Assembly (NCBI RefSeq): GCF_008923205.2
Contig: NZ_WBMS02000026.1
Span: forward strand, 62,001-126,000
From: Actinomadura physcomitrii
GTDB taxonomy: Bacteria > Actinomycetota > Actinomycetes > Streptosporangiales > Streptosporangiaceae
DNA length: 64,000 bases
Reading direction: 5' to 3'
A program made the position numbers and the translations under genes. Below the pieces are notes generated by a model. That model saw nothing but the letters and a program-made list of their open reading frames with translations. It did not search any database and had not been told where the DNA came from. Below are positions 25,929-34,121 of this stretch, piece after piece. Numbering within the stretch: the stretch's first letter is position 1; each line of letters opens with the position of its first letter.

Positions 25929-27802
25929 CCGGCGGCCGCCGTGCTCGGCGCCGGGTCGTCCTGGTAGCCCTCGGCCTGCCGGGCGAAGAGCCCGGCGTAG
26001 ACCCCGCCCGGGGACGCGATGAGGGAGGCGTGGTCGCCGCTCTCCAGGACCCGGCCGTCCTGCACCACCACGATCCGGTCGGCGCGGCGGACGGCGCCGA
26101 GCCGGTGCGAGACCAGGACGCTCGTCGAGCCGGCGCGCAGTTCCCGCAGCCGGTCGTGCACCGCCGCCTCGGCCTCGGCGTCGAGCCCGGAGCTGGGCTC
26201 GTCCAGGATCATCAGGTCGCGGCCCCGGCGCATCAGGCCGCGGGCCAGCGCCAGGCGCTGCCACTGCCCGCCGGACAGGTGGACGCCGTTCGCCCGGGCG
26301 GCCTCCTCGCCGCCGTCCTCCTCGTCGCCGGCGTGGAACAGCCGGCTCAGCATCGTCGCGTAGCCGGCGGGCAGCCGCTCGACGGTCTCGTGGACGCCGG
26401 CGCGTTCGGCGGCGGCGCGGATCCGGTCCCGGTCGCCGATCGCGTCCAGGTCGCCGAGCCCGATGTTCTCGGCGGCGGTGAGGTCGTAGTCCATGTAGTC
26501 CTGGAACACCGCGCCGATCCGCCGCCGCAGCTCGTCGACCGGGACGTCGCGGACGTCCACCCCGTCCCAGAGGATCGCGCCGCGCTGCGGGTCGTAGAAC
26601 CGGCAGAGCAGCTTGACGAGCGTGCTCTTGCCCGCGCCGTTGAGCCCGACGATCGCGAGGCTCGTGCCGTGCGGGATGGTCAGGTCCAGCCCGCGCAGCA
26701 CCCAGGGGCCGTCGTCGCTGTAGCGGAACCAGACGTCGCGCAGTTCGATGGCGTGGGCCAGCGGGGCGAGCTCGCGGGGGCGCGCGGGCGAGGCGAGGTC
26801 GTCTCCGGTGCCGACCACCGTCAGGTAGTGGTGGAAGACCAGCGCGGACTGGTGTCCCGTGGCGACGCCCTGCACCAGGGCGCCGAGCCCGGACTGGAGC
26901 CCGGCCAGGGCGCCGATGAAGACCGACACGTCGCCGACGCTGATCGTCTTGTGGGCCGCGGCGTGCACGGCCCACAGCAGGCCCGCCGCCGCCAGCAGTG
27001 CCCCCAGGGCGGCGAGGAGCACCTGGACGCGCACCACGCCCCGCTCCAGGCGGTCCTCGGCGTCGTTGGCGGCGCGCAGTTCGGTGAGCATCCGGCCGTG
27101 CAGGAAGCCGCCCAGCCCGAACAGGCGGACCTCCTTCGCCGCCTGCAGGTCGGTCAGCAGCATCTGGTAGAAGAGCTTGCGCCGCAGGCCGGGGCTGATC
27201 CGCCACATCAGCCCGGCCCGCCGGCGGCCGAGCGCGAGGTGGGCGACCATCGCCGGGACGGCGGCGGCGAGCGCGGCGCCCGCCATGACCGGGTTGATCG
27301 CGATCAGGGTGCCGAGGAACCCGGTGACGCCGAGGCTCCCGCGCAAGGTGGTCAGGCCCATCTGGACGAGCTGGTCCGGGGCGTTCTCGGCGGACTGCTG
27401 GGCCAGCCGCAGCCGGTCGTGGAAGCGCGGCTCCTCCAGGCGCGCCAGCCCGTTCATCCGGTTGACCGCGCCGAAGAGCCGGTCCTGCGACAGCAGGCCG
27501 ACGGCCCGCCGGGCGCGCCCCTGCGCGTAGGCGGAGACGGCCGAGGACGAGGCCATCGCGATGCCGAGGGCACCGATGCCGGCCGCGAACCACAGCAGCG
27601 CCCCGGTCCGGGGACGCGCGGCGGTGAGCTCGTCGAGCGCGGCCTTGGTCAGCCAGGCGGTGGCCACCGGCGCCGTCCCGTCGACGATCGCCATGCCGAG
27701 CTGGAGGAACAGCATGCCGGGACAGGCCCGCCAGGCGAGCGCGTAGGCCGCCTTCATCCCGCGGACGACGGAGACCCGGGGCTCCGCCACACCCCCGCTC
27801 AC
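25925..27802 (-). CDS. ABC exporter, fused permease and ATPase
   Basis: About 625 residues: an N-terminal six-helix ABC membrane domain and a C-terminal nucleotide-binding domain with Walker A IVGLNGAGKSTLVKLL, signature LSGGQWQRLALARGL, Walker B RDLMILDEPSSGLD and the switch His in VLVSHRLG. An acidic insertion (HAGDEEDGGEEAARANG) lies just before the signature. There is no N-terminal C39 peptidase domain, unlike many bacteriocin exporters. The GTG start overlaps the thioredoxin gene upstream. Likely exports the cysteine-rich peptide of this operon. Confidence 0.88.
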   Translation of the reverse strand: MSGGVAEPRVSVVRGMKAAYALAWRACPGMLFLQLGMAIVDGTAPVATAWLTKAALDELTAARPRTGALLWFAAGIGALGIAMASSSAVSAYAQGRARRAVGLLSQDRLFGAVNRMNGLARLEEPRFHDRLRLAQQSAENAPDQLVQMGLTTLRGSLGVTGFLGTLIAINPVMAGAALAAAVPAMVAHLALGRRRAGLMWRISPGLRRKLFYQMLLTDLQAAKEVRLFGLGGFLHGRMLTELRAANDAEDRLERGVVRVQVLLAALGALLAAAGLLWAVHAAAHKTISVGDVSVFIGALAGLQSGLGALVQGVATGHQSALVFHHYLTVVGTGDDLASPARPRELAPLAHAIELRDVWFRYSDDGPWVLRGLDLTIPHGTSLAIVGLNGAGKSTLVKLLCRFYDPQRGAILWDGVDVRDVPVDELRRRIGAVFQDYMDYDLTAAENIGLGDLDAIGDRDRIRAAAERAGVHETVERLPAGYATMLSRLFHAGDEEDGGEEAARANGVHLSGGQWQRLALARGLMRRGRDLMILDEPSSGLDAEAEAAVHDRLRELRAGSTSVLVSHRLGAVRRADRIVVVQDGRVLESGDHASLIASPGGVYAGLFARQAEGYQDDPAPSTAAAG

Positions 27803-28371
27803 GGCGCCGAGGGCTGCGGGGCCGCCTCGCCCAGCCCCTGCAGCCCGACGCTCGCGGCCGTGGCGACGCCGTCCGGGCCGTAGCGGGCGAACCCCGGGTA
27901 GAAGCGGACGCCGAAGGCGGTGCCGACGGGCGCGTCCAGGGGCTCGGGCACCACGTGGTCCGCGATGCCGGCGAGGCGGGCGGCGAGGTCGCTGCCCTCG
28001 GCGTCGACCCCGACCACCGTGGCCAGGACGGCGCCGCCGGCGTCCCGCACCCGGCGGGCGTGCTCGGCGAACTCCGGCACGCTGTCGTCGCAGCCCGGGC
28101 AGTCCAGCGACAGGAAGGCCAGCAGCGCCGGGCGGCCGGCCAGGTCGTCCCTGGTGACCGTGGCGCCGGCGCCGGTGGCCGCGGCGAACGCGGGCATCCG
28201 GTCCCCCGGCGCGATGCCCAGGTACGGGCCCCCGCCGGACGGCCCGTGGTCGTGACCGGCCGGCGCGCCCCCGACGCGAGCGCGCCGGCGGCGCAGCACG
28301 GCCGCGGTGAGCGCCGCGTTCAGCGCGGTGAGCGCCGCGACCAGGACGAGCCCTGCGATGAGGTAACCCAC
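27799..28371 (-). CDS. Membrane-anchored TlpA/MauD-like thioredoxin (CPGC)
   Basis: 190 residues. An N-terminal membrane segment (LIAGLVLVAALTALNAALTA) anchors an extracytoplasmic redoxin domain, with the redox motif Cys91-Pro-Gly-Cys94 in FLSLDCPGCDDSVPEF. A His-rich linker (AGHDHGPSGGG) joins them. Together with the MauE-like protein encoded 25 bases upstream, it recalls the MauE/MauD pair needed to form or isomerise disulfides in the methylamine dehydrogenase small subunit (known for that system). Here the plausible client is the six-cysteine peptide. Confidence 0.85.
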   Translation of the reverse strand: MGYLIAGLVLVAALTALNAALTAAVLRRRRARVGGAPAGHDHGPSGGGPYLGIAPGDRMPAFAAATGAGATVTRDDLAGRPALLAFLSLDCPGCDDSVPEFAEHARRVRDAGGAVLATVVGVDAEGSDLAARLAGIADHVVPEPLDAPVGTAFGVRFYPGFARYGPDGVATAASVGLQGLGEAAPQPSAP

Positions 28372-28396
28372 GGATGTCCTTTCCGGCTCCGGCGCC

Positions 28397-28939
28397 TCAG
28401 CGGCCGGGGCCCCCGGCGGCGACCGGGGACCGGAAGAGCGCGGCGATGTCGTCGACGAAGACGGTCAAGGTGGTGAGCAGGCCCGCCGAGAACACGGCCA
28501 GCGCGATGCCCGGGATGCGGCCGGGGACGCCGCCGCCCTGCGACAGCGCGACGGCCGCGCCCAGGCACGCCGCCGCGAGCAGCACCGCGTTGCGGGCGAT
28601 GTGCCAGCCGCCCATGGGCGCGCCGCCGGAGCCGAAGCAGGCGCAGGCGACCCGCTTCCCGCGGACCACGACGGCGACCGGGACGGCCGTCAGCCCGCAG
28701 CACAGCAGCGCCGCGGCGACGAAGCCGGCGGTGACGGTGGCGGGCACGGCGAGCAGCAGCGCGACGAGCAGCTCGGCGGCCGGGACGAGCACGGCCAGCG
28801 GGCGCCGCAGCCGCGCCGGGACGAAGCCGAACTCGCCGAGGGAGGCGGCGAAGGCGCCCGGCGAGCGCAGCTTCGCCACCGCCGCCAGGGCCATCACCGC
28901 CACCAGGGTGAGGCGGCAGGCGAACGATGCGTACAGCAC
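28397..28939 (-). CDS. MauE/DoxX-like membrane redox protein
   Basis: 180 residues with four to five membrane segments. A vicinal-type pair Cys99-x-Cys101 in RVACACFG lies at a membrane edge, as in MauE-family proteins. The GTG start has AGGAG six bases upstream. MauE-like proteins are thought to pass electrons or oxidising equivalents between the membrane and a TlpA-type partner. Placement between the peptide gene and a TlpA gene supports a role in cysteine oxidation of the exported peptide. Confidence 0.85.
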   Translation of the reverse strand: MLYASFACRLTLVAVMALAAVAKLRSPGAFAASLGEFGFVPARLRRPLAVLVPAAELLVALLLAVPATVTAGFVAAALLCCGLTAVPVAVVVRGKRVACACFGSGGAPMGGWHIARNAVLLAAACLGAAVALSQGGGVPGRIPGIALAVFSAGLLTTLTVFVDDIAALFRSPVAAGGPGR

Positions 28940-29015
28940 GAATGCTCCTGAGGAGGTGCGCGAGCGCGCGGCCCCGCCCCGAGCGGAGGCGGTCCGCGTC
29001 CGGGGAACGCCCGGA

Positions 29016-29050
29016 CCGTGCGGCCGCCCCGGGCTGGGGCGTCCGCACGG
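29016..29050 (-). terminator. Intercistronic hairpin after the peptide gene
   Basis: A 15-bp stem (29016-29030 against 29036-29050, one mismatch) with a five-base loop lies between the peptide gene and the mauE-like gene. No T tract follows. It could act as a partial terminator or an RNA-stability element raising the amount of peptide message relative to the downstream processing genes. Confidence 0.6.
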
Positions 29051-29084
29051 CCGTCAGGCGGATGTCACGCGTTCCGGCGGGGCA

Positions 29085-29288
29085 TCAGCAGTAGTTGTTG
29101 CTGTAGCTGTACCAGGCGCCGCAGTGCGTCGTGCAGTTACCGCTGGTCGAGCAGGTGCGGCCGAAGCAGACACCGTTGATGTACTTGTACTCCATCCACG
29201 AGTCCGGCGGGCAGCCGGCGTCCGCGGTGGCCGTGGGAAGCAGCACCTCGATGGCGCGGGTGACGCGCCGGGTCACGCTCTGGAGCAT
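29085..29288 (-). CDS. Six-cysteine secreted peptide precursor (bacteriocin-like)
   Basis: Precursor of 67 residues. The first 24 form a basic leader (MLQSVTRRVTRAIEVLLP and a short tail) ending in Ala-Asp-Ala, a good signal-peptidase -3/-1 site. The predicted mature part is 43 residues, Gly1 to a C-terminal Cys43, with cysteines at mature positions 2, 17, 22, 28, 32 and 43 and a high content of Tyr, Ser, Asn and two Trp. AAGGAGG lies four bases before the ATG, the best Shine-Dalgarno in the region. It resembles disulfide-rich bacteriocins in general; I do not recognise the family. Three disulfides are expected given the redox genes around it. Confidence 0.8.
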   Translation of the reverse strand: MLQSVTRRVTRAIEVLLPTATADAGCPPDSWMEYKYINGVCFGRTCSTSGNCTTHCGAWYSYSNNYC

Positions 29289-29401
29289 GGTTCCTCCTTG
29301 GGGTGGGGGGTGGACTGTTTCCGCGCACGGGCGACCGCCACCGCGTCAGGATCGGACGCGGCGGGACGGGCCCGTGGGGCATAGGGGGTCTCGGCGTGGG
29401 G

Positions 29402-29947
29402 CTAGGGGGCGACGAGCTCGGTCCGCAGGGCGGCGACGCCCACGCCCGCCGAGGTGACCATTCCGTTGGAGTCGTACCAGGCGTAGGTCGGGTAATGCTT
29501 GGCGCCGTACCGCCGCGACAGCTCGGCGTCCGCGCCCTCGGCGATCACGATGTCCACCGCGTCGCCGAGCATCGCGGCCAGCTCGCCGCCGGCGGAGCCG
29601 TCCCCGTGCACGATCGCCAGCGAGGTGCCGCCGGCGGCACGCAGCCGTTCGGCGTGCTCGGCGAAGACCGGGACGGCCGCGACGCAGGCGCCGCAGGTCG
29701 TCGAGAAGAATCCGACCAGGGTCTCCTTCCCGAGCAGCGTCCGCTCCGTCACGGCGGTGCCGTCGAGGGCGCGGGCGGAGAAGGCCGGGATCCGGTCGAT
29801 GATCCGGACGTCGGAGAAGGTCCCGGCGGCGGGCGGGCCGCCGGCGGCCTCCAGCGCCCGCCACCGGCGGAGCACGGCCAGCAGGATGACCAGGTTCACC
29901 ACGCCGACGGCGCCGGCGAGGACGAGCGCGCCTACAGCTGCAATCAC
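29402..29947 (-). CDS. Membrane-anchored TlpA-like thioredoxin (CGAC), first gene of operon
   Basis: 181 residues: one N-terminal membrane segment (VGALVLAGAVGVVNLVILLAVL) and an extracytoplasmic thioredoxin fold with Cys85-Gly-Ala-Cys88 in FFSTTCGACVAAVPVF. The cis-Pro region is GAKHYPTYAWYD. It is a paralogue of the CPGC protein four genes downstream. The different dipeptide between the cysteines suggests different redox potentials, for example oxidase versus isomerase (inference). GTG start; GAGAGGACG lies ~10 bases upstream. Confidence 0.85.
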   Translation of the reverse strand: MIAAVGALVLAGAVGVVNLVILLAVLRRWRALEAAGGPPAAGTFSDVRIIDRIPAFSARALDGTAVTERTLLGKETLVGFFSTTCGACVAAVPVFAEHAERLRAAGGTSLAIVHGDGSAGGELAAMLGDAVDIVIAEGADAELSRRYGAKHYPTYAWYDSNGMVTSAGVGVAALRTELVAP

Positions 29948-29999
29948 GACAATGCGTCCTCTCCCAGAACCGTCGGGACCGGGTGGGCCGCGGCCACGC

Positions 30000-30029
30000 C
30001 CCCATGATCACCGACCGGTGATCATGGGG
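30000..30029. terminator. Perfect 14-2-14 palindrome between aroQ and the peptide operon
   Basis: CCCCATGATCACCG (30000-30013) and its exact complement (30016-30029) are separated by two bases. It starts 16 bases after the aroQ stop and lies ~55 bases before the first gene of the peptide operon. It may end aro transcription, or, since the loop is only two bases and no T tract follows, serve as an operator for the peptide operon. Confidence 0.6.
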
Positions 30030-30045
30030 CAATTGGCGGATCTTG

Positions 30046-30498
30046 TCAGGAATCCCCGGCCGATTCGGCGAGGAGTTCGGCGACCGCCTGCAAGGCGAGC
30101 ACGTAGGACATCATCCCGAAGCCGGCGATGGTGCCGGTGGCGACGCCCGCGACGACGGAGGTGTGCCGGAACTCCTCGCGGGTCGCCGGGTTGCTGATGT
30201 GCACCTCCACGAGCGGCGCCGTCCGCTGGGCGAGGGCGTCGCGCAGCCCGTAGGAGTAGTGGGTGAACGCCGCCGGGTTGAGCACGATCGGCAGCCGCTC
30301 GTCCGCGGCCTCGTGCACCCAGCGGATCAGCTCGGCCTCGTCGTCGGTCTGCCGGACCTCGACGCTCAGGTCGAGGCGGCGGCCGGTGTCGCGGCACAGC
30401 GCGGCGAGGTCGTCGAGCGTCGCCGCGCCGTACACCTCGGGCTCGCGGCTGCCGAGCCGGCCGAGGTTCGGCCCGTTCAGCACCAGCACACGCGTCAT
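30046..30498 (-). CDS. aroQ: Type II 3-dehydroquinate dehydratase
   Basis: Third step of the shikimate pathway. 150 residues with all type II landmarks: LNGPNLGRLGSREPEVYG (catalytic Tyr and Arg loop), NPAAFTHYSYGLRDAL, VEVHISNPATREEF with the catalytic His, and HTSVVAGVATGTIAGFG. The enzyme is normally a dodecamer. GGAAGGAAG precedes the ATG. Last gene of the aroC-aroK-aroB-aroQ unit. Confidence 0.96.
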   Translation of the reverse strand: MTRVLVLNGPNLGRLGSREPEVYGAATLDDLAALCRDTGRRLDLSVEVRQTDDEAELIRWVHEAADERLPIVLNPAAFTHYSYGLRDALAQRTAPLVEVHISNPATREEFRHTSVVAGVATGTIAGFGMMSYVLALQAVAELLAESAGDS

Positions 30499-30512
30499 GT
30501 CGTTCTTCCTTC

Positions 30513-30530
30513 CCGGGGGGCGACCCCCGG
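30513..30530 (-). promoter_or_regulatory. Small intercistronic hairpin between aroB and aroQ
   Basis: A 7-bp G/C stem (30513-30519 with 30524-30530) and a four-base loop lie directly in front of the aroQ Shine-Dalgarno. It may modulate aroQ translation or mRNA stability; no T tract is present. Confidence 0.4.
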
Positions 30531-30572
30531 ACCCCCGCAACTGCTCTCCCGATGATCCTCGCTCCGCTGCGG

Positions 30573-31646
30573 TCATCGGGAGACCTCCCGGTAGGCGGCG
30601 GCGAGCAGCTCCTCGTCGGGGCCCTCGAGGCGGCCGGGTTCGGCGAGGCCGTCCAGGACGACGAACCGGAGGGTCGCGCCGCGCGACTTCTTGTCGATCG
30701 CCATGGTCTCGCGCAGCCCGGCCCAGTCGGCGGCGTAGGAGACGGGCAGGCCGACGGACGCGAGGACGTCGCGGTGCCGCTCGACGACGCCGGCGGGCAG
30801 CCGGCCGGCGAGGCGGGCGAGCTCGGCGGCGTACACCATGCCGACGGCGACGGCGTGCCCGTGCCGGAACTTGTAGTCCTCGGCCTTCTCGATGGCGTGC
30901 GCGAGGGTGTGCCCGTAGTTGAGGATCTCGCGCAGGCCGCTCTCCTTCAGGTCGGCGGAGACGACGTCCGCCTTCACCCGGACCGCGCGCTCGACCAGCT
31001 CGCGGGTGTGCGGGCCGGTGGGCGACGCGGCGCCCTCGGGGTCGGCCTCGACGAGGTCGAGGATCGCCGGGTCGGCGATGAACCCGGCCTTGATGATCTC
31101 GGCGAGGCCGCTGATGTAGTCCTCGCGCGGCATCGTGACGAGGGTGGCGAGGTCGCACAGCACCCCGGCGGGCGGGTGGAACGCGCCAACGAGGTTCTTG
31201 CCCTCGGGGACGTTGATGCCGGTCTTGCCGCCGACGGCCGCGTCCACCATGCCGAGCAGCGTCGTCGGGACGAGCACCGCCCGCACGCCGCGCAGCCACG
31301 ACGCCGCCGCGAACCCGGCGAGGTCGGTGGTGGCGCCGCCGCCGACGCCCACGACGACGTCGGTGCGGGTCATCCCGGCCCGCGCGAACGCCGACCACAG
31401 CCCGGCGAGGACGCCGGCCTCCTTGGCGGCCTCGCCGTCCGGGACGGGCAGCGCGCGCACCGCGTACCCGGCGTCCTCCAGGGCGCCGCACACCGGGCGG
31501 GCGATCTCCGGGAGGCCCTCGGCGTGCACCACGGCGACCGTGCGGGCGCGGTCGCCGACCATCGCGGGCAGCTCGGCGAGGACGCCGGTGCCGATGACGA
31601 CGTCGTAGGGGTCGGCGCCGCCGACGTGGACCCGCGCCGAGGTCAC
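30573..31646 (-). CDS. aroB: 3-dehydroquinate synthase
   Basis: Second step of the shikimate pathway: NAD- and zinc-dependent cyclisation of DAHP. 357 residues; VGVGGGATTDLAGFAAASWLRG is the NAD-binding region, VPTTLLGMVDAAVGGKTGIN the phosphate/metal site, and LNYGHTLAHAIEK supplies metal-binding His residues. The GTG start overlaps the aroK stop (GTGA). Normal length and motif order. Confidence 0.96.
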   Translation of the reverse strand: MTSARVHVGGADPYDVVIGTGVLAELPAMVGDRARTVAVVHAEGLPEIARPVCGALEDAGYAVRALPVPDGEAAKEAGVLAGLWSAFARAGMTRTDVVVGVGGGATTDLAGFAAASWLRGVRAVLVPTTLLGMVDAAVGGKTGINVPEGKNLVGAFHPPAGVLCDLATLVTMPREDYISGLAEIIKAGFIADPAILDLVEADPEGAASPTGPHTRELVERAVRVKADVVSADLKESGLREILNYGHTLAHAIEKAEDYKFRHGHAVAVGMVYAAELARLAGRLPAGVVERHRDVLASVGLPVSYAADWAGLRETMAIDKKSRGATLRFVVLDGLAEPGRLEGPDEELLAAAYREVSR

Positions 31647-32152
31647 ACCGCCTCCAGCGCCTTGACGATCTCCGCGACGATGTCGGCGGGCTCGCGCCCG
31701 TCGGTGTCGACGTGCAGGGTGCCGAGCCGCTCGTAGATCGGGAGCCGCTCCTCCAGCAGCTTGCGCATCTGGCTGCGCGGGTTCAGCACGAGCAGCGGCC
31801 GCGCCGACGCGAGCCCGACCCGCTTGATCGCCTCCGACAGGCCGACCCTGAGGTAGACGACGGTGTGCCCGGCGAGCAGCTCCTGCGTCTCGGCGGCGAG
31901 GACGGCGCCGCCGCCGAGCGCCACCACGCCCTCGTGCTCGGCCAGCGCGGCGGCGACGGCGGCGCGCTCCAGCTCGCGGAACCGGTCCTCGCCGTCGTCG
32001 ATGAAGATCTCGCCGATCGGCTTGCCGGCGGCCGCCTCGGCGTCGGCGTCGGTGTCGCGCAGCGGCACGCCGAGCCGCTCGGCGAGAGCGGTGCCGATCG
32101 TCGTCTTGCCCGATCCGGGCGGCCCGATCAGGACGGCCTTCGGTCGCGTCAT
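31643..32152 (-). CDS. aroK: Shikimate kinase
   Basis: 169-residue P-loop kinase phosphorylating shikimate. Walker A is LIGPPGSGKTTIGTALAERL; the shikimate site includes DTDADAEAAAGK, FRELERAA and VALGGGAV; LASARPLLVL-NPRSQ is the lid region. ATG 32152, 29 bases after aroC. It overlaps aroB by four bases. Confidence 0.95.
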   Translation of the reverse strand: MTRPKAVLIGPPGSGKTTIGTALAERLGVPLRDTDADAEAAAGKPIGEIFIDDGEDRFRELERAAVAAALAEHEGVVALGGGAVLAAETQELLAGHTVVYLRVGLSEAIKRVGLASARPLLVLNPRSQMRKLLEERLPIYERLGTLHVDTDGREPADIVAEIVKALEAV

Positions 32153-32181
32153 AGTCCGCGGGTCCACTTCACTCGTCGGCG

Positions 32182-33360
32182 TCACTTGATGGTGAGCGAG
32201 GACAGGTATCCCCGCAGGTTGCGGGCGGTCTCCTCGGCGGAGTCGCCGCCGAACTTCTCCAGCGCCGCGTCCGCGAGCACGAGCGCGGCCATCGCCTCGG
32301 CGACGACGCCGGCGGCGGGCACCGCGGTGACGTCGCTGCGCTGGTTGATGGCCTTCGCGGGCTCGCCGGTCTTCACGTCGATGGTGTCGAGCCGGCGCGG
32401 GACGGTGGAGATCGGCTTCATCGCGGCGCGCACCCGCAGCACCTCGCCGGTGGTCATGCCGCCCTCGACGCCGCCGGCCCGGTTGGTGCGGCGGCGGACG
32501 CCCTCGGGGGTGTTGTCGATCTCGTCGTGCGCGCGGGAGCCGGGGCGGCGCGCGGTGGTGAACCCGTCGCCGACCTCGACGCCCTTGATCGCCTGGATGC
32601 CCATGAGGGCGCCGGCGAGCCGGGAGTCGAGCCGCCGGTCCCAGTGGACGTGGCTGCCGAGGCCCGGCGGGAGCCCGTAGGCGAGCACCTCCACGACGCC
32701 GCCGAGGGTGTCGCCGGCCTTCTTCATCTCGTCGATGTGCGCGACCATCGCGGCGGACGCGGCGCCGTCGAAGCAGCGCACCGGGCTCTCGTCGACGGCG
32801 GCGAGGTCGTCCGGCCCGGGCAGGACGCCGTCGGGGGCTTGGACCTCGCCGAGCGCGATCACGTGGCTGAGCACGTCCACGCCGACGGCCTGCTTGAGGA
32901 ACGCCTTGGCGACGGTGCCGAGCGCGACCCGCGCGGCGGTCTCGCGCGCGCTCGCCCGCTCCAGGACGGGCCGGGCGTCGTCGAAGCCGTACTTCTGGAT
33001 GCCGACGAGGTCGGCGTGGCCGGGCCGCGGCTGCGACAGCGGCGCGTTCCGGGCCTGGGCGGCGAGGACGTCGGCGTCGACGGGGTCGGCCGCCATGACC
33101 GTCTCCCACTTGGGCCACTCGGTGTTGCCGACCTGGATCGCGACCGGGCCGCCGAGCGTCGTCCCGTGCCGGACGCCGCCGAGGATCGTCACCTGGTCCT
33201 GCTCGAACTTCATCCGGGCGCCCCGCCCGTGGCCGAGCCGCCGGCGGCGCAGGTCCTCGGCGATGTCCGCCGAGGTCACGCGCACGCCGGCCGGCAGCCC
33301 CTCCACGATCGCGGTCAGGGCCGGGCCATGGGACTCCCCCGCGGTCAACCAGCGCAGCAT
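32182..33360 (-). CDS. aroC: Chorismate synthase
   Basis: FMN-dependent last step to chorismate. The 392 residues begin MLRWLTAGESHGPALTAIVEG, contain the second family signature around LGHGRGARMKFEQDQV, and end with TNRAGGVEGGMTTGEVLRVRAAMKP-type motifs. ATG 33360 matches the conserved N-terminus; a longer in-frame start exists nine codons upstream but is not supported. First gene of the aro unit; upstream genes belong to the biosynthetic island. Confidence 0.96.
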   Translation of the reverse strand: MLRWLTAGESHGPALTAIVEGLPAGVRVTSADIAEDLRRRRLGHGRGARMKFEQDQVTILGGVRHGTTLGGPVAIQVGNTEWPKWETVMAADPVDADVLAAQARNAPLSQPRPGHADLVGIQKYGFDDARPVLERASARETAARVALGTVAKAFLKQAVGVDVLSHVIALGEVQAPDGVLPGPDDLAAVDESPVRCFDGAASAAMVAHIDEMKKAGDTLGGVVEVLAYGLPPGLGSHVHWDRRLDSRLAGALMGIQAIKGVEVGDGFTTARRPGSRAHDEIDNTPEGVRRRTNRAGGVEGGMTTGEVLRVRAAMKPISTVPRRLDTIDVKTGEPAKAINQRSDVTAVPAAGVVAEAMAALVLADAALEKFGGDSAEETARNLRGYLSSLTIK

Positions 33361-33450
33361 GCCGACGATCCTATTGACTCCGCGCACCCGCGCGTGACCG
33401 CGTCCACCATCTGAGAGGCGCGCAGGCCGCCGGCGGGGCGGGGAGGACCG

Positions 33451-34095
33451 TCAGGCGGACGCGGCGGGCCCGCGGCCCGGCGGCGGGGCGCCGTCCTTCC
33501 ACGACTCGTACCGGACGAGGTCGCCGAGCGGCTTGCGCAGGGCGCGGAGCCGCTCGCGGTCGGCGGGGCGCAGCGCGTCGGGGTGGGCGCGGCCGACGGT
33601 GATGACGCCGACGACGGCGATCTCGGGCGGGATGCCGAGGAACGCGGCGAGCTCGTCCTTGGCGCGGACGGTCGCGAACCCGGTGGCGAGGCCCTCGTTG
33701 ATCGCAGTGAGCTGGATCAGCGTGAGGAGCGCGCCGGAGTCCACCCACCAGTAGGGGGCGGGCCACTGCATCTCCTGGCCGTCGACGAGCTTGTCGGCCT
33801 TGGTGTAGCGGGCGTGGTAGTCGTCCTCGCAGATGCCGAGCACCATCAGGACGGGCGCGACCGAGAGCCAGGGCGGTTCGCCGCGGCCGGTGTAGTAGGA
33901 CTCCTCGGCCAGCTCGGCGACGCGCGCGCGGGCGGCGGGGTCGGTGACGACGAGGAGCCGGTGGCCCTGGCTGAAGCCCGCGCTCGGCGCCCTGCGGACG
34001 GCGGCGGCGATCCGGCCGACCGTCTCGGGCGGGACGGGGTCGGGCAGGTAGCGGCGCACCATCCGGCGGTTGGCGAGGACGTCGGCGAAGTCCAC
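33451..34095 (-). CDS. Nitroreductase-family flavoprotein
   Basis: About 214 residues. FADVLANRRMVRRYLPDPVP and RRAPSAGFSQGHRLLVVTD are the FMN-binding N-terminal motifs; GLATGFATVRAKDELAAFLGIP and VVGVITVGRAHPDA are the C-terminal FMN contacts. GTG 34095 has AAGGAG five bases upstream. Co-oriented with the SDR gene 26 bases upstream, so probably the last gene of the LanM operon. Such enzymes reduce quinones or nitro groups, and in peptide pathways oxidise azolines or reduce dehydro residues; which applies here is unknown. Confidence 0.83.
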   Translation of the reverse strand: MDFADVLANRRMVRRYLPDPVPPETVGRIAAAVRRAPSAGFSQGHRLLVVTDPAARARVAELAEESYYTGRGEPPWLSVAPVLMVLGICEDDYHARYTKADKLVDGQEMQWPAPYWWVDSGALLTLIQLTAINEGLATGFATVRAKDELAAFLGIPPEIAVVGVITVGRAHPDALRPADRERLRALRKPLGDLVRYESWKDGAPPPGRGPAASA

Positions 34096-34121
34096 CTGTT
34101 CTCCTTCGGGGGTGACGCTGG

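Noticed and set aside
29085..29288. Classification of the six-Cys peptide as an actinodefensin (CS-alpha-beta)
   Set aside because: A CxxxC exists (Cys28-Cys32 of the mature part) but the required C-x-C near the C-terminus is absent.
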